Assembly: GCA_022508375.1 (NCBI GenBank)
Contig: JAFLVJ010000002.1
Span: 1-64,000 of the forward strand
Direction of reading: 5' to 3'
DNA: 64,000 nucleotides
Origin: Clostridiales bacterium
Lineage (GTDB): Bacteria; Bacillota; Clostridia; Christensenellales; CAG-314
Shown piece after piece: positions 58,380 through 64,000 of this stretch. Numbering within the stretch: position 1 is the stretch's first letter; each line of letters opens with the position of its first letter. A program made the translations under genes and the position numbers. A model generated the notes under the pieces. The model made no database searches, had not been told where the DNA came from, and was given only the letters and a program-made list of their open reading frames with translations.

Positions 58380-59989
58380 ACCAAAAACAGATTGTTTATA
58401 ATAATCTCGCTTTCTGCCGAAATAATCAGCATTTCGATATTGGTTGTTTCGGCAATCGGTCTTCCATCCACAACGCTGTGGAAGTTGAGTTTGTCGAAGT
58501 CCAACCTTTCCCACTTACCGCCTGCGCCTACTTGCTTGATTTGATAGTAACATTCATTTGCATTGCCGAATTTGCCTACAGCAGTAACCTTGACCTGCTG
58601 ACTGACGGGGCTGCACACGTCAAAACATACCGTAAGCGCGGAGCTTGCATGAATACTTTTGTCATTTACTGCAAAAGTGGCAAGCGCCTTGCCCTTAGCT
58701 CCGACGATATTGAGAGCGCCTTTGGCAAGAGTGTGTTGCAAATTAACGTTCCACCATTGACCGTCGGTGGATAACGGAATTAGTATTTGTTTGCCCGTTC
58801 CGGTAAAGATGATGTTAGTGGGTTTCTTGACATTGACGGCAGTAACTTTTTCACTAAACAGCGAAGTGGATACGGCTATATCGCCGTCGAACAATGCAAA
58901 AGCGGACACGTGACACTCTTTATCGTACAGATTGAGCTTGGCGACGTAACCGTTGTCGCTCGGCTTTAATTCGGCTTTCGTCCAGTAATTAGCCGAGCCG
59001 TTGTTGGTAGCGTACCACAACGAAGTTTTGTCCAGTGGGTGTTGGGTGATAACACGCAAACAGTAATCGCCACCGTCGAAGAAAGACTTTATTTCCGAGC
59101 GTGTAGGCGCTTGTTTGCCGTTGAGCCAGCGAATAACGCCATCTGTGTAACCGCTTGGCAAGTAGTCCATAGTGTTGGGCAAAATAACAAAACGACTGTC
59201 GGAATTGATACGCAAAAACATCTTGCTTGCTTGAGCCAAATCCACGTAGGGACTGTTGGCTGAATTAACAACATATACAGGTACCTTTATTTGTGAAGCG
59301 TACGTTTGCGGGGCGAGTCCCAGCGTCCACACCTGACGGCGGTTATCGTAGGCAATGTTGCGCTCCAAGTCCGCTTGTTCTTCGGGAGTTTCGTCGGGGT
59401 AGGATCTGCTGAGGTTACCAAACAGTATTGCGCCGTTTTTTACACGGGCGTCCACTGCCAGCACAATCAATCCAACGTACACGCCTTTACCGCAAGTCAG
59501 TACCGAAACACTGCTTACCTTTTCCTCCAACAGATAGGTAATTGCACGGCGCGCATTGAAAGCGTACTCGAATAACTTGGTTTCGCGAGGCGTGTCGGTA
59601 ATTTCGAATATAGTGCGAGCTACGTCGTCGTTGCAGTAGTCCAAATCGTCCGGATACAGCGTGTGTATGCCTTGGGAACGTCTGCCTGCAAAGTCAATGG
59701 ACATGGCAACAAAACCGCGAGAAGCAATATCCTTAAGTGCTTGCGTGCAAATTGCGCGCGAATAGTTGGATACAACCAACACCGCAGGCTTGTTTTTGCA
59801 GTCGTTCTTGTAGCACATTTGAGCATATATTCGCGATTTGGTACCGTTAGATAGGGTTCTGCCTGTAAAGTACACCGATCTGGTTATTACACCGTCGTCG
59901 TTTTCCAGCTTCAACTCGGTTGCGTCAAGTTGCTCGGCGCAAGGGTCAACGCCTTCCCATAAAGTTTGTGAATTGAGTACACTATCCAT
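58376..59989 (-). CDS. Alpha/beta-hydrolase-like protein with C-terminal beta-rich accessory domain
   Basis: NKPAVLVVSNYSRAICTQALKDIASRGFVAMSIDFAGRRSQG; VPVYVVNSANSPYVDLAQASKMFLRI; start reset to 59989. Confidence 0.65.
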   Translation of the reverse strand: MDSVLNSQTLWEGVDPCAEQLDATELKLENDDGVITRSVYFTGRTLSNGTKSRIYAQMCYKNDCKNKPAVLVVSNYSRAICTQALKDIASRGFVAMSIDFAGRRSQGIHTLYPDDLDYCNDDVARTIFEITDTPRETKLFEYAFNARRAITYLLEEKVSSVSVLTCGKGVYVGLIVLAVDARVKNGAILFGNLSRSYPDETPEEQADLERNIAYDNRRQVWTLGLAPQTYASQIKVPVYVVNSANSPYVDLAQASKMFLRINSDSRFVILPNTMDYLPSGYTDGVIRWLNGKQAPTRSEIKSFFDGGDYCLRVITQHPLDKTSLWYATNNGSANYWTKAELKPSDNGYVAKLNLYDKECHVSAFALFDGDIAVSTSLFSEKVTAVNVKKPTNIIFTGTGKQILIPLSTDGQWWNVNLQHTLAKGALNIVGAKGKALATFAVNDKSIHASSALTVCFDVCSPVSQQVKVTAVGKFGNANECYYQIKQVGAGGKWERLDFDKLNFHSVVDGRPIAETTNIEMLIISAESEIIINNLFLV

Positions 59990-60161
59990 AATTTTTCCTT
60001 TTTTTACCCCAAGACGCATAGTTTACACATCTTACAGTAAGTTGTCCCACTATTGTAGCACAATAATTTATTTTGTCAATAAATTTAAAAGTCCGTAACG
60101 TAAGTAAAAATATCCTACTTGCAAAGAACAAAGTTATTCATCAACTATATATTCCGTAGGT

Positions 60162-60284
60162 GTGAGCGGTTAGAAGCGAGGTAGGCGAGGCGCACGTGGC
60201 TTGACCGATGGGAGCGTACTAAGCGTACGTGACCGAGGGCAAACGCAAGTGGAACAAAGCATACCGATGCTTATAGCCACTCAC
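60162..60284 (+). ncRNA. Element B: putative structured intergenic RNA homologous to element A (orientation not certain)
   Basis: Closing stem GTGAGCGGTTA/TATAGCCACTCAC; apical CGTAC(60215-60219)/GTACG(60225-60229); shared GGGAG..TA.TAAGCGTACGTGACCGAG..CAAACGCAA..AAAGCATA core with element A. Confidence 0.5.
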
Positions 60285-60285
60285 A

Positions 60286-60756
60286 TTATTTATGATAAGC
60301 GATATTGTATTCAATACAGCACGCCCTGTACAGCTGTTCCGCCAATACCACCCTGAAAAGTTGGTGCGGTAAGGTGATTTTACCGAAGGAACAACGCATA
60401 TCCGCCCTGTGCTTTACTTCGTCGGATAAGCCATTGCTGCCACCGATTACGAAGGTGAAGGTGGAATTATACTGCTTTTGCTCCCGTATATGCTCGGACA
60501 GTTGCTCAGAACTGACCTGTTGTCCGTCAATATCCATTGCAACAACGTATCCTTCCAGCTTGGCGAGTATCGATACGCCTTCCTCTTTGATTACGCGTTG
60601 AATTTCTTTTTCCGTTTGCGTACCCTTGCTAAGGCACTCGTCGATTTCCACAATTTCCACCGTGGCGTATCGACCTATACGCTTGACATACTCGCTTAGC
60701 GCGTCACGCAAATAGCTTTCCTTAATTTTACCTACTGCTACTATCCTAAACTTCAT
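60286..60756 (-). CDS. rlmH: 23S rRNA (pseudouridine1915-N3)-methyltransferase RlmH
   Basis: MKFRIVAVGKIKESYLRDALSEYVKRI; FVIGGSNGLSDEVKHRADMRCSFGKITLPHQLFRVVLAEQLYRACCI. Confidence 0.97.
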   Translation of the reverse strand: MKFRIVAVGKIKESYLRDALSEYVKRIGRYATVEIVEIDECLSKGTQTEKEIQRVIKEEGVSILAKLEGYVVAMDIDGQQVSSEQLSEHIREQKQYNSTFTFVIGGSNGLSDEVKHRADMRCSFGKITLPHQLFRVVLAEQLYRACCIEYNIAYHK

Positions 60757-60760
60757 GACT

Positions 60761-61714
60761 TCATACCGTAAACAAATTACTTACCCATAGCGTAACGCAT
60801 ATTACAATAGCAACAATAAGCAATACAAGGGAACGTATGTTGTGTTCTTTTGACGCGCTTGGGGTGGTATTTTCGGGATTATTTGCCCCATCCTCATTTA
60901 AATCAGACGTGCCACTTACATTATAAATACTATTCCATGCGCTCTTGGTAGTTGCAATATATCCGAATACACACGCAGCAAATCCTATTATGCCCACACA
61001 TAGGCACGCTATCACGACACCCGTGTTGGTTGTAAAAGACCAAAATTCATCCCTACCGACAGGCGTGTAACTTAGTGCCACCACCAATGCGTTGTTAAAA
61101 AAGTGCACTATCACGCTTGTCCATAGGCTACCGCTTCGATAGACCAGCAACGTCAAAAACGCTCCCAAAACAAATTGATGTATCGTCTGCGCGGGGTTAG
61201 CGTGAAACAAAGCAAACAACGCACCGCTGATTGCCAACGCACCAAGCTTGTTGCCCTGCCTAAGACTTTGCGCTACGGTTCCGCGAAAAACCACTTCCTC
61301 GCAAAAAGCAGGCAACATGCACGCAACTATAAGTAGTCCTGCAAGATTATCATCGAATTGCACCGATGGACGTTTAAGCCCCATCGCCTCGATTCCGTCC
61401 AGTAACACGTTGTTTATCGGCGTCATGCAAGCGATAAGAAACGTTACCGCAAGACATCCCCACAGTACGTGTGCGTATCCGGGCTTTGCCGTAATCTTGG
61501 TTGCAACAAAAACATTCGTTTTGGTAATGGCAGCATATAAAAACGCCGACCCGCCTATAAACAGCGTAAACAGCGCTTGCATAAGCCAAAACTTCCACCC
61601 TGTCGCGTTGCTTCCGAAAATAAGCCCCAGCACAAGACTGGCAACTATCATGGACGCAACCGCAATGGCGTAGCTTGGTCCTAAATCTTTTTTTTCGTAG
61701 TTCAATCGATACAT
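60761..61714 (-). CDS. CPBP family intramembrane metalloprotease
   Basis: FCEEVVFRGTVAQSL; GALFALFHANPAQTIHQFVLGAFLTLLVYRSGSLWTSVIVHFFNNALV. Confidence 0.93.
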   Translation of the reverse strand: MYRLNYEKKDLGPSYAIAVASMIVASLVLGLIFGSNATGWKFWLMQALFTLFIGGSAFLYAAITKTNVFVATKITAKPGYAHVLWGCLAVTFLIACMTPINNVLLDGIEAMGLKRPSVQFDDNLAGLLIVACMLPAFCEEVVFRGTVAQSLRQGNKLGALAISGALFALFHANPAQTIHQFVLGAFLTLLVYRSGSLWTSVIVHFFNNALVVALSYTPVGRDEFWSFTTNTGVVIACLCVGIIGFAACVFGYIATTKSAWNSIYNVSGTSDLNEDGANNPENTTPSASKEHNIRSLVLLIVAIVICVTLWVSNLFTV

Positions 61715-62487
61715 ATTGTAATCCCGTTTTCGTATTGATCGGCAACATAGACGTTGACGTCCTTACCTTCCGTTAGTCCGCGCGAAGCGTACATGCTGAC
61801 AGCGGAATTGAAAGCCAGTTCGCGCGTGTTGTTTTTTTCGGACAGATGCGCCAAAATTACGTTTTTGACACGGCTACCGACAAGCTGGGACAAAATATCC
61901 GTTGCCTGCGCGTTGGACAAGTGACCGTAATTGGACAAAATGCGCCTTTTTAACGGATAGCTGTAGTCGCCCTTCATTAGCATATCCTCGTCGTGGTTGC
62001 TTTCCAGCATAATGGCGCTACACGGGGCTAAAAATTGCACAAGCTCGCACTTTACGCACCCTGTGTCGGTAACGCAGGCAAAGCGACTGTCCCCCGAAGT
62101 GAAGCGGTACCCCAAACAGCACTTGGCGTCGTGCGAACACTCGTAAACGTCAATTGAAACGTTGCCTACGGTAAAACTACCGTTGACCTCCACCACCTCG
62201 GCAGGAGCATATGCAATGCGCAAGCCCAGTTCGTGAGCAATGGGCGACGGAATGTAAATATTTGTCGAAAAATGTTGCGCCCAGTGCTGCAACGCGCCGA
62301 TATGATCGGAGTGTTCGTGGGTTATCACTATTGCGTCAATATTATTGGGCGTAAGGGCACGACTTTCCAACGCTTTGAGTATAGCGCGATAGCCGAGACC
62401 GACGTCTAGCAAAATATTGGTGTTGTCGGACTGTATCAAGGTGCAATTTCCTTTGCTTCCCGAAAACAGCGGAGATATTTTTAGCAT
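61702..62487 (-). CDS. MBL-fold metallo-hydrolase (YycJ/WalJ-like)
   Basis: MLKISPLFSGSKGNCTLIQSDNTNILLDVGLGYRAI; VITHEHSDHIGAL; LESNHDEDML; ILAHLSEKNN. Confidence 0.93.
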   Translation of the reverse strand: MLKISPLFSGSKGNCTLIQSDNTNILLDVGLGYRAILKALESRALTPNNIDAIVITHEHSDHIGALQHWAQHFSTNIYIPSPIAHELGLRIAYAPAEVVEVNGSFTVGNVSIDVYECSHDAKCCLGYRFTSGDSRFACVTDTGCVKCELVQFLAPCSAIMLESNHDEDMLMKGDYSYPLKRRILSNYGHLSNAQATDILSQLVGSRVKNVILAHLSEKNNTRELAFNSAVSMYASRGLTEGKDVNVYVADQYENGITICID

Positions 62488-62746
62488 TTTTTGTCCTTAG
62501 TTGTCTTTTTTTAGCCATTTGACTAAAGTTTTTTTTGCTACTGGGTTGAATTTTTCGCAAATTTGCACAAATACATTTATACCATAAAACGGTAACAAAA
62601 TCAAGAATTTTGTTAATCGAACTTCGTACGGTTGGTTTTGCTAACACAAAACACCATTTTGTGGTCTGCCGTCAAGCGCACAAACCCTTGCAAGCAAGTT
62701 TGTTTGCTTTTGTTATCACAACCTAGCAACCAAATCAACACAAATA

Positions 62747-62775
62747 AAAAGACGCGTTGTGTGAACGCGTCTTTT
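62747..62775 (-). terminator. Rho-independent terminator of the MFS gene
   Basis: AAAAGACGCGTT-GTGTG-AACGCGTCTTTT. Confidence 0.85.
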
Positions 62776-62797
62776 GTAATGCTATTGATATTTAACT

Positions 62798-64000
62798 TTA
62801 TTCCGTTTCATCGGACTGTTCCGCTGTTGCCGTCACTTCCGTTTGCTCGGCAGGTGTATATTCAATTTGCGGTAGTTTATCGACGTTTTCGCCAACCTGT
62901 GAGAGCAAATCTTTACGAAGCTCAGCGTATTCCTCGCTGTCCTTATCCGTACGGGCGTTGAGTTCAACAATTTGCGCTTGAACCTTGCTTGTAAGTTTGT
63001 AGTTGGCTGCAATAATAATTGCCACAATAAGTATAGCTACAGGCAAAAGGATAAACGTCAGCTTTATCGCTATCTGCGCCGCTTCGGGTTGCTCTAAAGG
63101 TAAAAATTTGTAAACGTCGTTACCCTTGGTTATCAGGAACTTATCCAAAGACATACCGTTGTACGTTCCATCCGCTATTGCCGCGTCGTATTGCTGTTGT
63201 GAGAGATATCCCGTTTCGACGTAACCGGTAAGTCCGATAATCAACGGCGGAATAGCAAGACCTACTGCCTGCGCCGTCGTGTTGAGGAAGTTGGTAAGTC
63301 CGCTAAAACTTCCCTCGGTACGTTCGCCGAAGTACAGTTCGCCAACGTCGCAAACGTCGCCGAAGCTACTGTGGGGAACAAATACCGTACCGCCGATACC
63401 CAAACCAAGCAACAAGCCGAATACAATAAGCAACCAATCGGGAGCGCCTTCTTTAGTTGTAATCTTGAGTGTGTCAACTACGTTGGTAACACCGTCTTTA
63501 ATAACTTCTTTCGTGCCTGCAACTGTTGTAATTGCGCCTTCGGCAGGAAGGAACAGCATAAACATAGCAACGATAATCCACACCACTGCGCCTGTTATAT
63601 AGGCAAAACGTTTAGACTTGACCTTTATCAACTTGAGGTAAATGGGCAAAGCAATTACTTGAGCCAAGAACATCATTGCAGCGGCAACCGTTGCGATGGG
63701 GAAGCGACTGGCATATTCGCCAAATACCGTCGCCGCAGCGTAAGAGTTTCGACGAAGGAAAAAGTCGCACAGGGTGAAGAAAAAGCTACTCATTACCGCC
63801 ATACCGAAGGACGCGCACATTTGCATACCGAGATATTGACGGTAACTGCGCATCTTGAGCGGACGGAGGAAGTTTTTGATGTCGAACTTGGTCTTGACTG
63901 CGGGTGTTACAACTTGCTCACGACTGAACAAAGCGGCAATAAGTATGGATATCATAAATATTACGCCAAACGCCGAAGCCATGATTATGTAGGAAACTTC
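62798..64000 (-). CDS. MFS transporter, GPH/MFS_2 sugar transporter-like (N-terminus off right edge; partial)
   Basis: Multiple TM segments; frame remains open upstream of the ORF-track Met at 63982. Confidence 0.85.
   Translation of the reverse strand, partial: EVSYIIMASAFGVIFMISILIAALFSREQVVTPAVKTKFDIKNFLRPLKMRSYRQYLGMQMCASFGMAVMSSFFFTLCDFFLRRNSYAAATVFGEYASRFPIATVAAAMMFLAQVIALPIYLKLIKVKSKRFAYITGAVVWIIVAMFMLFLPAEGAITTVAGTKEVIKDGVTNVVDTLKITTKEGAPDWLLIVFGLLLGLGIGGTVFVPHSSFGDVCDVGELYFGERTEGSFSGLTNFLNTTAQAVGLAIPPLIIGLTGYVETGYLSQQQYDAAIADGTYNGMSLDKFLITKGNDVYKFLPLEQPEAAQIAIKLTFILLPVAILIVAIIIAANYKLTSKVQAQIVELNARTDKDSEEYAELRKDLLSQVGENVDKLPQIEYTPAEQTEVTATAEQSDETE

Noticed and set aside
62632-62961. 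109-aa plus-strand ORF near the MFS terminator
   Set aside because: Crosses a strong terminator hairpin and is antisense to the MFS gene; no coding evidence.

Overview
This 64-kb window looks like the chromosome of an uncultured spore-forming Firmicute/Clostridia-like bacterium. That placement is inferred from the gerA/gerB/gerC operon, the SipW-type signal peptidase and the overall gene content. Housekeeping blocks include gyrB-gyrA-argS-cvpA with recF divergent, pyk, psuG, nrdG-like, rlmH, lepB, GH36 alpha-galactosidase and the ger operon. These are interleaved with surface/secretome loci: (i) a SipW/TasA-like module next to giant bacterial-Ig-like proteins (1-9.2 kb); (ii) a repeat lipoprotein with decaying CxxC motifs; (iii) a MoxR-DUF58-VWA-VWA operon; (iv) a CotH-kinase lipoprotein with InlB-type repeats; (v) an AT-rich patch with a beta-lactamase-like protein, HxlR/radical SAM genes next to a tRNA-Ser relic, and a sigma factor/C39-like/membrane protein cluster; (vi) an LRR/InlB-type lipoprotein plus MACPF (perforin-like) lipoprotein operon. 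The promoter of (vi) lies inside a palindrome beside a divergent XRE regulator. The strongest candidates for undescribed biology are the regulated MACPF operon (52.5-57.4 kb), a pair of ~124-nt homologous structured intergenic elements (44.4 kb and 60.2 kb) with compensatory base changes, and the SipW-dependent giant Ig-protein locus. No CRISPR array or rRNA was seen. All calls come from reading sequence and motifs; no database search was run.
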